NCBI GenBank assembly: GCA_963920575.1
Contig: OY986974.1
Span: 4,345,281-4,409,280, forward strand
DNA length: 64,000 nucleotides
Origin: Narthecium ossifragum
Lineage: Eukaryota; Streptophyta; Magnoliopsida; Dioscoreales; Nartheciaceae
Direction: 5' to 3'
This document shows, in pieces, positions 11,561 to 24,960 of the stretch (positions within the stretch are counted from its first letter, which is position 1; the number at the start of each line of letters is the position of its first letter). The notes beneath the pieces were generated by a model. It saw nothing but the letters and a program-made list of their open reading frames with translations. It ran no database searches and was not told the DNA's origin. A program made the translations under genes and the position numbers.

Positions 11561-12539
11561 TTGCTCGAAGGACGTGGACGTGTGCAAAATTGTCAATTCA
11601 TAGGTTCCTTATTCACAAAAGAGTCTTACTACCATCACAAATAATCTTTCTATTATAATGACCGAGTAAATGCATCATTTGTGGAGAAGTCATCGAGAGA
11701 GTTTGGGTTTCAACATCACAATATTATTCTGAACTTGTGAAAATAAAGCAGAAAGCCCATGCATGTCAGCAACTTCGCTGGTTTCGTAAATTATCAATGG
11801 ATAGATCCTGCTATTGTTTCATTGTAAATTTGAGGACCCAAATAAAATTACCGAGTATTATAACTTGTTAATCGAAATTGGGATTGGTAGGATTTGGGGC
11901 TATTTAATATTGGATTCGACCAGATGGGATCCTGGCCGTCCATTTAAATGGATGACCAAGATATGTTACTGCAGGACCCCCGTATCTATCGTGATTCGTG
12001 ACCCTAGTCGAAGTCGCCGTCGATTAGCTTCTCCGACGACGACGATTCGTCTTCTTTCCTCTGGCATTTATTCTCCTACGGCGTCCTCGGCGCTCCTCCG
12101 GCGTACAAGGTACCTCTCCGGCCTCCGCCGATCCTCTTTCAACCCTATATTAGGCGCTCGGGACAGCCGGCTGTGCCGGCCGGAGGCCGCAACGTAACGT
12201 GCCTACGGCACGGCAATTCTTGGCCAGCACTCTCCTGCTTTCTTTCTCCCCTCTCTTACCTTCACCTCCTCAGTCCTTATCCATCTGTCACGTCTAATTT
12301 GTGCCTTTGGCACAGTGGATCGGCACCTGCTAGCGTTGGCGGCAGGGGAATTCCATGATTTGCTGTCTTTGCTTTATTTTGAAATGCCATGCTCGATTTG
12401 TTCGATGAAATTGTTGGATTGTGTGTTTCTTTGATGTTTGCATGATTGACAATGATGCCATACGTGATATGGTTGGTTTGCATCTTGGTATGAAATAACC
12501 TTTGTGATTTTTTTTTACAACCAGAGATACACAGAAGGC
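11561..12539 (+). promoter_or_regulatory. Promoter and 5' UTR region of the prolyl-tRNA synthetase gene
   Basis: There is no separate gene. A GC-richer stretch at about 11970-12110 ending CGGCGTACAAG|GTACCT looks like an untranslated first exon with a splice donor at about 12111. The matching acceptor is CCAG at 12521-12524, leaving 15 nt of 5' UTR before the ATG at 12540. A leader intron of about 400 nt is common in plant housekeeping genes. The exact transcription start is not visible. Confidence 0.45.
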
Positions 12540-15500
12540 ATGGCGAGCAAAAACCTGAATGCCAAGAATGGTGAGCAACTAAAATGTTCTACTTGGGAGT
12601 TAACTTTGTTCTAGCTTTTAAAGGTATAGTTGACATTCTATTTTCCTAAATGTATTGCCAGCAAAGAAGAAGGAAGTGAAGAAAGAAACTGGGCTTGGTC
12701 TGACCTATAAGAAAGATGAGAATTTTGGAGAATGGTACTCCGAGGTAATGCATAGATCTTCTTCTTTCCTTGTCTTTGGATATGCACCACATAATTTCCA
12801 ATGATTATTCTCTCTTGCAAACCCCTTTTATGCTTTAATAAGTTTTTTGGGAACATTTACGACCCAAACTTTGTAGGTTGTGGTTAGCGGTGAGATGATT
12901 GAGTACTATGACATATCTGGCTGTTACATTCTCAGGCCGTGGACAATGGCAATCTGGGAAACCCTACAAGTAAGTATTACTTTTAGGTACATGTTTGTTT
13001 AGAATACAGTTTACTGCAGGTGAATGAGTACCATCCCCCTTTATTCACTTAACGTATGTGGTTACAATCTTTGTCGGGGTTAACATGTCTTCTTTGTCTA
13101 AGCTTCGCCTTTTTCCTTCCTTTTGCCAGGAGGTTCTAGTAGTGTTTGTATTAATTTAGACTGGATTGCTGCAGTGTCATTTGTGGATTAAATTTGTTTT
13201 GACTGCTAGTTGGATAAAACTGAGTTGCATGTTTTAGATGCAAAACTTACTATGGTCATCACTGATATATGTGTACAAAAATTTCTTGGTCACGCATACG
13301 AGGATGTGACGTGCCTGCATCCTAGAACTTGTTGTAAATTTAACTGTGGAACAAAGAATAATAAGCTATTAAGCCGCTGATTCTTTTCCTTTGGTGTCTT
13401 TAGCCTTATTGAGTATCGTAGGAAGGGCATGCAAAACAAGAAAGCCCCTGAAAATGCGATGATCCTTCTAGCTTTGGCAAGTAGAATTGTTAGATAACTA
13501 AGATATGAAAAGGAGTATTCTGTTCTTAGTTCATAGCTTTCATGGCTCGATTAATGTTAACAACAAATGGAAAGATTGCTTGAGAAGATTGTCTAATTTT
13601 CTGGATAAGAAAAAACCTTTGATTGTTTCAGCAGGAACAAATATTTTCCTGGAGAACAAATAAAACCTTATACCACGAAGAAGGGATGTAATGTAAATTT
13701 TGCGGTCTTGCTAATTAAAATGATTTCCTAGTATGGGACCGACGACTGAAGGATGAGCAAAATTTATACTCCTTTGAAACTTCCATTGTATATTCAAGAT
13801 GTTGTTGATAAACTTGTGACCAAGTTAATAAACCCCCTTTTGCATAATCATCTTTGCCATTTCTCTAGCACCATGATTATTTGAGGGTCACTCACCCTCC
13901 TGCATCTGGAGGACTTAAGAGGAAGTTAAGATGGCCTATTCACTCCACAATATGTAAGGACCTGAGCTTTTTTTGGTTAAAATCCATGTCCTTGATGTCC
14001 TTGACTTGTAGTAAAGTGCTATTTTGGATGCAATTTCTCCTTGCTACTATCTCATAAGTTTATGATGCTTTTGATTTACTGCTTTTCCAGTTAATCTATT
14101 GTGAAATTCTTGGTATTCTGATTGACTAACGTATAATTAGCATATTCTTGCATAGCGCTATTTAGTAACAGTCTTAGCTTTGAAGATATGGATTGTCTCA
14201 TTTTTGCCAATATTTATTTAAGGCAATCATCTTATTGTCAAATAATGCTCTTAGAATGTCAGAAATGCCTGATGGTTTAACCTTTATGTGCTTTGAAATG
14301 GGCAGGTCTTTTTTGATGCAAAAATAAAGAAGATGAATATCAAGAATGCATATTTTCCTCTTTTTGTAACTGAGAACGTTCTACAAAAGGAGAAGGATCA
14401 TATAGAGGGCTTTGCTCCTGAGGTTTGATTCAGATTATTATGTGCTATAACCTTCCAATGACTTAATTTCCTTTTGAATTTATGGATTAAACTGTTTTGT
14501 GCTTGGTTCTTTTTATGCTAAGCAGTATATATTATGCCTGGTAAAAGCTTTATTGGTTTTAGCTTTTATCTTTGTCATGCCAATAAATTAATTGTTCAAA
14601 AATAATGCTTTAATACTCTAAACCATGCTGGGAGTCTAGGTTTTTACATATTTGTAGGTGGTGACTGCATATCTAACTTGGTTCAAGATGGGCGTCTTGG
14701 AAGATGTTTATTGATAATGCATCAATTTTTTTTTGTAAAAGCCGAAATATGAATGACACATTGTTGTCAAGAAAATATGAGTACCTGTCTATAGTTCACA
14801 CTTCACAGTGACCAAGCAGAATGTCATAATCGTTCTCTACAAACTGTTCTCAGCAAAGACTTTGCAGATGCTATACAACACTTTTGCTCCCTTAGAGCAC
14901 CTCCAACGCTGGCTGCATTTTTGCAGCCAGCAAATGTACTTTTTGCTCCAAATATGGAGCAATGGAGTTGATGCACTCCAATGGAAGAGCCTCTAAAAAA
15001 AAGATTCCATCTCAATAACAATATTTTATAGTCAAGGCAATTAATAATAAAAAAGAATGCATAAAATACAGAATATATTATATAATTAACTAGCATAAAA
15101 TACTCCAATTGAAATTCTCAATGTTTAGTGTGGAAGATTCGTCTTCATTTTTAGTATTTTGCACAAATACCTTTAGATAATGTAATTACAATTAGAATTA
15201 ATTTAATGAAAAACCCAGGTACTAATGTATAATTTAAAATCCCAATGATGAAAAGCAAATCCAGTCAAAAAATAATTTATTTACAAATAGATAAATAATA
15301 ATTAAAAAGTATTCAATATTAGTCTTGTTTTGTTGAAGTATTATTTATTCTAAATAAATCAGTAATTTTAAAGTTACGTTAATGATTTTAGTTAAGGTAC
15401 TTTAGTTATAGGATATATTAGTAATTTGGAATTAGATGGGAAGAATATGAAGGGTAATATGGGAATTATAAAAATAATAAAATAAAAATGCAGCCCACTC

Positions 15501-18500
15501 TCATTAGCTGCATGTATGCAGCTTTGGGGGGGAGCTGCATAAATGCATTCCGAATTGGAGTCCGGTTGGAGTGGAACTGGGCTGCAAAATAACAATATTT
15601 TTTCATCATTCGGAGCTGCATAAATGCAGTCCGAATTGGAGCTAATGAGAGTGGGCTGCATTTTTATATTATTATTTTTATAATTCCCATATTACCCTTC
15701 ATATTCTTCCCATCTAATGCCAAATTACTAATATATCCTATAACTAAAGTACCTTAACTAGAATAATTAGCATAACTTTAAAATTACTGATTTATTTAGA
15801 ATAAATAATACTTCAATGGAAAACTCTTGTCGATCTCTACAAAACAAGACTAATATTGAATACTTTTTAATTATTATTTATCTATTTGTAAATAAATTAT
15901 TTTTTGACTGGTTTTGTTTTTCATCATTGGGTTTTTAAATTATACATCAGTACGTGGGTTTTTCATTAAATTAATTCTAATTGTAATTACATTATCTAAA
16001 GGTATTTGTGAAGAATACTAAAATAAAGACGAATCTTCCACACTAAACATTGAGAATTTCAATTGGAGTATTTTATGCTAGTTAATTATATAATATATTC
16101 TGTATTTTATGCACTCTTTTTTATTGTTAATTGCTTTGACTATAAAATATTGTTATTGAGATGGAATCTTTTTTTTAGAGGCTCTTCCATTGGAGTGCAT
16201 CAACTCCATTGCTCCATATTTGGAGAAAAAAGTACATTTGCTGGCTGCAAAAATGCAGCCAGCGTTGGAGATGCTCTAAGAGTTTGACGCAAATATATTA
16301 GCATGATATGTGCTGCAATTATTAGTTTGACGCAAATATATTTTTTCTTGATCTATTTTTGTCGTACGAAGGGTTGTTGAGGATTCAAGGCGCAAACCTG
16401 AGCTTATAATCAGAAAGGATATAGGATATGTCTGAAGATGGATGGCATGCTTTTCTGTTATAGAATGCTGCACTTTTTGGTCACTTTTCTTTCCAAGTTT
16501 TCCTTTTACTATTAGTGTTGTTCACCATTGTAGGTCTTGATGACTCGTTTAAAACATGTCTTGGTCATACTTGGATTTTTCTTCTTCTCGGATTCTCCTT
16601 CATAGTAAAATACTTATGCATCTTGATTTTTGCCACGTGTCATGGCTCTCACGTTTCCTTTTGTCCATAGGTTGCTTGGGTTACAAAATCTGGACAGTCC
16701 GATATGGAAGTTCCTATTGCAATACGTCCTACAAGTGAAACCGTGATGTACCCATATTTTTCGAAATGGATAAGGGGTCACCGTGATTTGCCTTTAAAGC
16801 TCAACCAGTGGTGCAATGTTGTGCGATGGGAATTCAGTAATCCTACTCCTTTTATCAGGTAGCAGTGATCTACATATAACCTATTTCACATCCTCTGAGC
16901 CAAACTATTGACTAGCTTTAATAAATATTTCTTGTACATATATTTGCTCCTATGCTCAATGGCACTTCCATTGTCAAACTAGATAATAAGTAATTCAGCT
17001 CAATTAAATGTTTGTAGGAGTCGGGAGTTTCTTTGGCAAGAAGGGCATACAGCATTTGCAACAAAAGAAGAAGCAGATCAAGAGGTAGTTTTGTACTTTC
17101 AGGAGCTAGAGTCATTTGCTGGATTTAAGATCTTCCTGTGGGAATTGTTTCCTTCATTTTGACAACTAGATAAGAAAGCAGGCATGAACATGAAGGTTGG
17201 ATAGCAATAGCTTTTTTAGTAGCTCTATCAGAGGGAATTAATGAAAACATGTTTCATGTTCTGCTCAAATAACATTCTCAGCTTGATTATATACTAAGAT
17301 CATGCCTCGCAAGTTTTAATATTGTGAAGATTACACTATTATGATGCATTGATGGTAGCAATAGGAGAAAGAATACCTAAGCTAGGCTTCTGGCTTGCTA
17401 AATTTCTTCGTTGAAGCTTGACATGATATCCGCAAACCAATTAATCATTGTTAAAACCTTTAACAAATCCTTTTTTGGCATTATATATGTTTTTGACCTC
17501 TGTACTGGTGTCCCAAAGCTCTCAACAACATCATAATTATGGGAGGCAGATGCGTTCAGGCTTATTCGTCTTTTAGCATGAAGCATCCGCTACTTGTGAA
17601 ATCATAAAGGTAGGAAAATTATTCACTATATGCTGTTTGAGTTGTTTCATTAAAAAAATAAAATCAAGGATCTGCTCGCATTCAGTCATCTGAGTAGATT
17701 AAGTTCGTTTAGTGATGTATGTGGCAGAACTTGCTTGTACATGGAATGTATGTTTTAGGCAACATCTGTCCCTGTTTTGCCTTTTTGCAAGGTTTAATTT
17801 GTTACTGTCCACTCCCTTATTTCAGTTTAGCAACTTTGTTGCATCTTTAAGCAGGCAATATTTTTGTTTATTTATTCAGCTTTTTTAAGCTAGGCAGTTT
17901 TCATGATTGTTATTTGTGTGGATATTGTATCTGCTAAACCCATTTTTTCTTGGTTAAACCTGTAACTGAATGCAGTATTAGTTATCTCGATGGCAATGAT
18001 ATTTTGAGCGCCTAAAAGACTGTTGGGTACTCTTGAAAGCAAAACATTTGTAGCTATTCTTTTTCTTATGGATTTCAAAATCATTGTATGCACAGGTTCT
18101 TGAGATATTGGAATTGTATCGAACGATATATGAAGAGTATCTGGCTATTCCAGTTGTGAAGGGAAGGAAAAGCGAGCTGGAGAAATTTGCTGGTGGTCTT
18201 TACACAACAAGTGTTGAGGTACTTATTTAATGTGCATTTTTTCTTTGTATTGTTTTGCCCATGTTATTTGGTGATAAGGTTTCATTATTTGAGTGTGCTA
18301 CATTTTCTCTCTGCTCTTTCAGGCTTTTATACCGAATACTGGTCGCGGAATACAAGGAGCTACATCACATTGTCTTGGTCAAAATTTTGCAAAGATGTTC
18401 CAGATAAATTTTGAGAATGAAAAGGGTGAGAAGGCTATGGTGTGGCAGAATTCTTGGGCATACAGTACTCGTACGGTAAGTAGAGGGTCAAATAGTTTAT

Positions 18501-21500
18501 TTCCAATAAAGCATGTCAGAAATAAGCCGTGTACTATGGGACCATTGGTTTAGATGATATATCTCATATCGTATTGGAGGTTGAGACTCTTCTTGCTCTC
18601 TGTTTCTCCAAAGGAGGCTAATTAGTTTCATATAGGACTGAGGGAACCGGATATAAACTATATCATGGTAGAATCTTTATAAGAGTAGTTTGCTGTGGAT
18701 AGTTTTCTGAGTCTTTGTTGGTTGTTTTAGCATTTGTATTTATGTTTTCCACCTTCTATTTACTGATGTCATCCTCATCACTCATGAAAGTTTGACAATG
18801 GGAAGGCCCTTGCCTTTTCCTTACTTTTCCAAAGCAGCTTTGGCTCATAAAACTTGACAATGGATGTGCCGATTCGTCTGTATTTGGTAGAGATGGGGGG
18901 AATTTTGATCGAGAATCCTATACAAGGTGCAATTGGACTTTTTTTTCCAGGTTTTCATGAATTTATAGTCCATTGGAGAGAGTACTAAGAAGCTTGGACA
19001 TGGCATTTACGAATAAGTAGTTTATTTTCCTTGGTCTTTCTTTGTCAAATATGGTTTGCAAAGAAACGATTAGATTGATACTGAAAGGACAGTTGGATCT
19101 TTTGAAATTAGTTTCTCCTAGTTGATGCTTGTTAAAATTGTCTTCTTATTTGTTGTACATCAGTTTCTGAGAGCATCATCACAAGGTTCTACTTTAATGG
19201 ATTTGAGGTATTTGTTGTTATTGCAGATCTGGATATGGTTTTTCTCTTTTTCTGCAAAAGAGGGAGAAATTAATGGCCCAGCTGAGCATTCATGTTTATA
19301 TGTGTTTGGAATAATTCAAATTATGAATTCTTAATATTGCTTCTCTTTTTCCTTTTTTATGGAGTTCTTTTTTCTATTGTGATACTTGGGCATCTATGCC
19401 TAAACTCATTGTGCATGGCTACCATCTGTGATGCCTTCAATAAATATTCTGTGTGTTTCCTGTGACAATAAGATAAATAAGTTACTACAGTGTTCATCAA
19501 AGTTAACCTCTTTTTCAGATTGGAGTGATGGTGATGGTTCATGGAGATGACAAAGGCTTAGTGATACCACCGAAAGTAGCATCTGTGCAAGTTATTGTGA
19601 TTCCCGTACCATACAAAGATGCAGATATGCAAGCAATCTTTGATGCATGCTCATCAACAGTTGATACATTGAGGAAAGCAGGTTTCAGGGCTGAGGAGGA
19701 TTTAAGAGACAATTATTCTCCTGGTTGGAAATACTCTAATTGGGAACTGAAAGGTGTTCCTTTGAGAATCGAAATTGGACCAAAAGATCTAGCAAATAAT
19801 CAGGTAATTTTCTTTGTGATGTTGTAACCTTTTGGTTTAGTCACCTTTGCTATTAAGCATGTAGGCTCTTATTTGTTAGCTAGATGGGCTTCTAACTATT
19901 GTTTCTGCTGCCATGGTTTCTTGCACAATCTCTTATCATACTTTGGCTTGGAAAAATGATGTGCTCCATGCTGGACTTGTGCTTTCAACAGAAACTTGCT
20001 TCTTTAAATCGATGTAAGGATTAGGCTGCCTAGTTGATCCGACCTGTCTAAGAAGTATCTTTGTCTTGTAGGGGGGAAAAATGAACAGATTCCTTCTTGT
20101 CTACCAAAATCATACATGTTATCGCCATATTCAATTCCTCGAAATGGGTAACTATTATGATAACCTAATGTTATGGAATCAGTCAAAGTTATGCTCATTG
20201 TTACTGCAATGGAATATGCCTATTGACCAGGGTATGGGGACCAGACAATAACAAACATAACCTTTAAAAACAAATCGAGCAAAATGAGAGTGGTTCAAGT
20301 GTGGATTCAAGAGTTCCTGTTGCTTATGAGTGTAGTTTCCCTAAGATTGCTGAATGGGCTTAAATATATTAGCAGATGGCTCTACATGAATCTATCTCTT
20401 GTTATTTCTGAAGTACGTCATGCATGTTTCTGTTTATATGTCTGGGAAGGTTGAAGGGAGGCTTTAAGAAGCTTGTTGTCTATGCCTGTGATTATAACAC
20501 TGGCTGTAATTTTAGTTGCATTACTGTTCGTCATTGTATCTTGTAAATTAAAATCCAGAGCATGGGATTAGGGTGGGTGGAGATCAATATTGAAATGAAG
20601 ATCATGGTAAAATCTTTTGGTTTCTATATCATAATTCCCTTTGCTTAGTTGTATCTTGGTGGTTGGCAGTCATTGTAAATCAGATGTTAACAAGTGCAAT
20701 GTTCTTGTATTTTTCCATTTATTGTGGAGTACTATTTGGTTTTCAGGTCCGTGCTGTTCGTCGTGATAATGGTGTCAAAATGGACATACCCATCGGAGGT
20801 TTGGTGGAGCAGGTAAAAGATCTACTGTCCAGTATTCAAGAAAACTTGTTTAATGCAGCGAAAGAGAAAAGAGATGCTTGCATCAAGGTTGTAAACACAT
20901 GGGATGAGTTCATTGCTGCACTAAATGATAAGAAAATGATCTTGGCTCCTTGGTGTGATGAAGAGGTATGATAGTCTTTGTTGTTTGGCAGTTGGTTATT
21001 TCAGAAGTTGAATTTGTCAGTTATGTCTGTGACACTGTACAATTTGCTGATATTAGAAATGCATACAGCTTTATGCCAAGTGAACATATAGATCACATCT
21101 GTTAATGATTGAGTTCTTATGATGTTCATTCATAGGAAGTTGAAAAGGATGTGAAACTAAGAACAAAGGGTGAGCTTGGAGCTGCTAAGTCCTTGTGCAC
21201 CCCATTTGATCAGCCAAGACTTCCTGAAGGTACACTTAACTTTGATAGACACTATTGTTCCGTCGCTTGCACATTCACCTTTATTGCAAGTGTTTGGATA
21301 ATGCATCGATCTATTTGCAGTGATTTAAGTTTTTGCCTGGTCATTGGGTAGCTTTTCAAAGAAACCCTCAAAGTAGGGAATTAGTTTGCATTCCATGCAA
21401 CATTAGCAGTTTTAGGTTTGGCTCAAGACATAGGACAAGTAAACTACTTGTTTGTAGAGTTTTTGGAATGGATAGATGAGTATAAGGGTTGGTGCAATTC

Positions 21501-21812
21501 TTGATTCTTCAACATGATATTGTCGGGAGCTTAATTTATGGAAAAAACTAAGCTTGTTTCCGGTATTGGGTAGGCAGTTGTCACACTGGCATTTGCTGTT
21601 TTATGTTTGATCAAAAAGACCGTTTTTTTACGGCCCAGATGTGCTCAAAGATTTAGTAGCATAGACGAGTAACACGACTAACTTAAAATATTGATGTTTA
21701 TATCTGCTTGTTCTGAAGATCTTGACAATATCTGCAATTTCTAATAGGGACTCTATGCTTTGCATCGGGGAAGCCTGCAAAGACCTGGACATACTGGGGA
21801 AGAAGCTACTGA
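12540..21812 (+). CDS. Prolyl-tRNA synthetase, cytosolic/eukaryotic type (505 aa, 12 coding exons)
   Basis: Charges tRNA(Pro) with proline in the cytosol. Coding exons: 12540-12570, 12662-12744, 12877-12969, 14306-14422, 16671-16858, 17018-17084, 18096-18218, 18323-18475, 19519-19803, 20747-20965, 21136-21229, 21748-21812. All junctions are GT-AG and the 1518 nt stay in frame to TGA. The protein starts [10 protein letters not shown] and contains [19 protein letters not shown], the motif 1 region ([20 protein letters not shown]), and motif 2 with its flanks ([43 protein letters not shown]). The motif 3 region follows ([14 protein letters not shown]), then the anticodon-binding domain ([11 protein letters not shown] onward) and the C-terminal zinc-binding-like domain ending [10 protein letters not shown]. 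Length and the WGRSY end fit eukaryotic/archaeal-type class IIa ProRS. There is no organelle targeting extension, which supports a cytosolic location. Intron 4 (14423-16670) carries a foldback element. Confidence 0.95.
14892..16279. mobile_element. Foldback/long-TIR DNA transposon in intron 4 of the ProRS gene (1.39 kb)
   Basis: The left end reads TTAGAGCACCTCCAACGCTG and the right end is its near-exact reverse complement. The arms run about 14892-15510 and 15640-16279, so roughly 620-640 bp of near-continuous inverted repeat surround a centre of about 130 bp. There is no coding capacity. The GAGCATCTCCAAC-type end is common among plant non-autonomous elements. TA occurs on both sides of the GAGCA/TGCTC ends, but no longer target duplication could be confirmed. 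The central part repeats GAGCTGCATAAATGCA twice. It sits in sense-neutral intron sequence and leaves the exons intact. Confidence 0.8.
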
Positions 21813-22207
21813 ACATCATGCTTAATCTACCAAAACCTTGAATCAGATAGACGCTATGGTTTGCTTAACCATTCGATCAGAGCTATTTCTCTTCATTTTT
21901 TCCCCCTCAAATGCCTCTTACTGATTTTTTAAGATACAAGTGGTTACTTAATCATTCATGTTCCTCTCATTCTTGAGAGGATCAGAAGAATTTTTTCCCC
22001 CCCTCAAATGCCTATTACTGATTTTTGAGAGACAGGCGCCTTATTGAAATACAAATCAATACACAGGCTCCAAAGAAAAAAAACTTTCTTCGAGCGTGAT
22101 TTTGAATTGTTTCTTTTTACTTGGATTGTGCAATGCGATGTCCTGCGTGTTTATTGCATTTCTTGTATTCATATATTTGTGTCATAGCTATTTTGTTTTT
22201 TTTATTG
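21813..22207 (+). other. 3' flank of ProRS; no gene
   Basis: Probable 3' UTR and AT-rich spacer. The sequence TTTTTTCCCCCTCAAATGCC is repeated with small changes about 100 bp apart (near 21898 and 21992). It ends in a T-rich tract that served as the insertion site of the next element. Confidence 0.4.
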
Positions 22208-22619
22208 GGGCTTTTTACATATTTATCCTTCAAAAGTTTCTAAATATCATAATTACTTCTATATTTTTTCAGTTTACTAAACTACCATTGAAATTTTGAA
22301 AAATCCGGAAACCTACCCCTCGGGTTAATTGCCGATGAATCTTCATGGAATATTTCTAACGCCGTTAACGACGTAATGTAAAAAGACCTTATTGCCCTCA
22401 ACGATGATAAAAGAGACCCTCCAACGATCTCTTCTCTCTTCTCCTTTCAGCTCTATCTAGGGTTATGAAAAGGTTCCAAACAAACCCTTGGTTGCATGGC
22501 TGTGAAAGGAGCTAAGGTGCTCAGTTTGATTCCTCCCGTTCCACGTTTTTTGTTGACGGATAGTGCCCGGGGTTAGCGCATAGAACAGGTGGTGGGGGAG
22601 GACAGAGAAGGGCCCGGGG

Positions 22620-22940
22620 TTGCAGCCGTTAGTGGCGGGGAGGGAGATGGCGTCGAGGAGTGCGAGGGCCGAGCTGGTGCGGCGAGATATGGGGTTGTGG
22701 AGGAAGAGCGAGCTTGAGTACAAGCAGCTGGTGGAGAGGGGTGATCCACGGCCGGTGCCTATCCGGCTTGAAGATGAGTGGGACGCGATTGCCCTAAACT
22801 ACACCTCCGGCACCACGTCGGCGCCGAAGGGGGTGGTGTACAACCACCACGGGGCTTACTTGAGCACCATGAGCCTTCTTCTCCAGTGGGGGGTGGGCGA
22901 CGAGCCGGTCTACTTGTGGTCCACCACTGAAGGACCACCA
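22620..22940 (+). pseudogene. Acyl-activating enzyme (butyrate/medium-chain acyl-CoA ligase-like) fragment 1
   Basis: Captured fragment of an AMP-dependent acyl-CoA synthetase gene. It reads LEYKQLVERGDPRPVPI, DEWDAIALNYTSGTTSAPKG and VVYNHHGAYLSTMSLLLQW, ending VYLWS. The AMP-binding P-loop motif YTSGTTSAPKG is intact. In plant AAE proteins the next residues carry an 'MFHCNGW' segment, which is missing here; the text instead changes to ACCACTGAAGG repeats at the retrotransposon insertion point. The gene continues in 26440-26726 and 28055-28180 but has lost parts, so it cannot encode an enzyme. Confidence 0.8.
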
Positions 22941-23749
22941 CTGTGTTGGGAAAATCCCTCCCCATGAGAGATGTTGACAAGAGACGTCGACGAGAAGCGA
23001 CGAGGACGCGCGATGCTGGAAAAACAAAGGTGCAGGAAGATAAAGGATCGATCCTTTGCTTGGAAAGGATCGATCCTCTTCCCACGACAGAAAGCTGGGA
23101 TGGAAAGGATCGATCCTCTGCTCTATAAGGATCGATCCTCCCATGCGATTTTTCCATGACAGGGAGCGTGTTTTGGATGATCGATCCTTACCCTCATAAG
23201 GATTGATCCTCTTCGGGGCGGTCTTTCCTACGGAAGGAAAGGATCGATCCCTTCATGCAAGAAGATCGATCTTTTGCGGAATCCGGGGAAAATTCAAGGG
23301 TCCAGATTAATCCGAGTGTGGGTTAATTAGTGGCTATAAATAGGGTTGTTGTGTAACCCTAAGTGTGGAGAACGTATGAAGAATGAGGGTTCTCATCTTG
23401 GAGGCCTAGAGAGAGGTCTTAGGGCTTGAGAGAAAGCATTAGGACTTGAGAGAAAGCAAGGGGGCTTGATAGAAAGCAAGGGCATTCTTGAGTGAATGTA
23501 TTTGGGAGGGTTGAGAGAGATTTATATGTGAGAGTTGAGAGATTGAGTTTTGTAAATCTCCTCATATATTGAAGTTTTCTCTCTTCCCGTGGTTTTTCCT
23601 TTGCGGTGATTTACCGGAAGGTTTTTTACATTAAATCTGGTGTCTCTCCTCCTAGTTCTATTTTGGTGCTCTCCCATCTTGGTATGATCCCCGTCGGATT
23701 TCCTAACAAGTGGTATCAAGAGCTAGGTTCGTTGGTCCAACAGTTTGTG

Positions 23750-24565
23750 ATGGCGGGGAAGGCCTCAGATTCTCGTTTCGGGATTGAGCGATTCGATGGG
23801 AGAAGCAACTTCGGCTTATGATAGCAGCGGGTGAAGGATATCCTGGTGCAGCAGGGTCTCTACAAGACCTTGAAGGGGAAGAAGCCCGAGGCTATAAAGG
23901 ACGACGATTGGGAGGAGATCGAGATGAAGGCGGTGAGCACCATCAGGCTCTGCCTAGCGGATGAGGTTATGTACAACGTCATCAATGAGGACAAGGCTGC
24001 AGGGTTGTGGTCAAGGTTAGAAAGTTTATTCATGACTAAATCTCTGACGAATAAACTGTTCCTGAAACAACAGTTGTACACCTTGAGGATGAAGGAAGGT
24101 TCAGATCTGATAGAGCATCTGAACACCTTCAATAGGATCATCACCCAACTGCTGAGCGTGGAGGTTACAGTGGATGATGAAGACAAGGCCCTCCTCCTTT
24201 TGGCGTCTCTTCCACCTTCCTACGAGCACCTGGTGACTACATTACTCTATGGGAAGGAGACCCTAGAGACAGAGGAAGTCACGGCGGCCCTGCTCTTCAA
24301 TGCCTTGAGAAAGAGGTCAACAGATGAGCTTGTCTCGGAGGCACATCTGGTAGAGAGGAAGCGCTCGTATGGGAAGGATGGCAAGATCAGAGGAAAGACA
24401 GTTACTTGTTACTACTGCGGAAAGGAAGGCCACGTCAAGCGGCGATGCATGAAGTACAAGGATGATCTTGCTAATGGGAAGGTCAAGGAGGATGATGAGA
24501 AAAGCAACAACGCAGTGACACTCGACAGCGACGTGTGTGTCATTACGGGGGAGCTTCCGTACTAG
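23750..24565 (+). CDS. Copia-type Gag (UBN2/DUF4219-like) with CCHC zinc knuckle, interrupted near its start
   Basis: The frame opens at the ATG at 23750 (MAGKASDSRFGIERFDGRSN) and is broken by adjacent TGA and TAG codons at about 23819-23824, where relatives read a Trp followed by Gln. A small indel there is likely. Beyond this it is open to 24565: VKDILVQQGLYKTLKG, IRLCLADEVMYNVI, LWSRLESLFMTKSLTNKLFL, LYTLRMKEGSDLIEHLNTF, LLLASLPPSYEHLVTTLLYG. A zinc knuckle CYYCGKEGHVKRRC follows at about residue 190 of the longer open part. The domain order is that of plant copia Gag. The protein ends shortly after the knuckle, before any protease. Confidence 0.85.
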
Positions 24566-24584
24566 AGGTACGATGGAGGTTCCA

Positions 24585-24960
24585 ATCGATCGAAGCGATC
24601 GGAAAGGCCGAGTCATGTGTGATGGCTTGTATGGTGGCACGACAGAGTGTGGGAAGGCCGAGTCATGCGGTATGATGGCTCGTATGGTGGCACGATAGAG
24701 TGTGTGAAGGCCGAGTCATGCGGTATGATGGCTCGTATGGTGGCACGACAGAGTTTATGGAGGTCCGAGTCTTGATTGCGACATCAAGAGTTCGATGGGG
24801 TCGATGGAGTCTTCAGAGTCATGAGGCGCAATGACTTGAAGAAGCGCAGCACAAGAGGAGGTGCAAAGTCCGAGTTTCAACAGTGAAGATTGTTTCTCGA
24901 CGTGGAGGCCGAGTCACGAGGCACAGTGGCTTCAATGTGGCACGACGGGTTGCAAAGTCC
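24585..24960 (+). repeat. Diverged tandem repeats between gag and the polypurine tract
   Basis: A unit of about 50-60 bp containing GGCCGAGTCATG, GGTATGATGGCTCGTATGG and TGGCACGACAGAGTG occurs three to four times, with further decayed copies to about 24960. No coding role is apparent. It fills the place where pol would lie in a full element. Confidence 0.7.
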
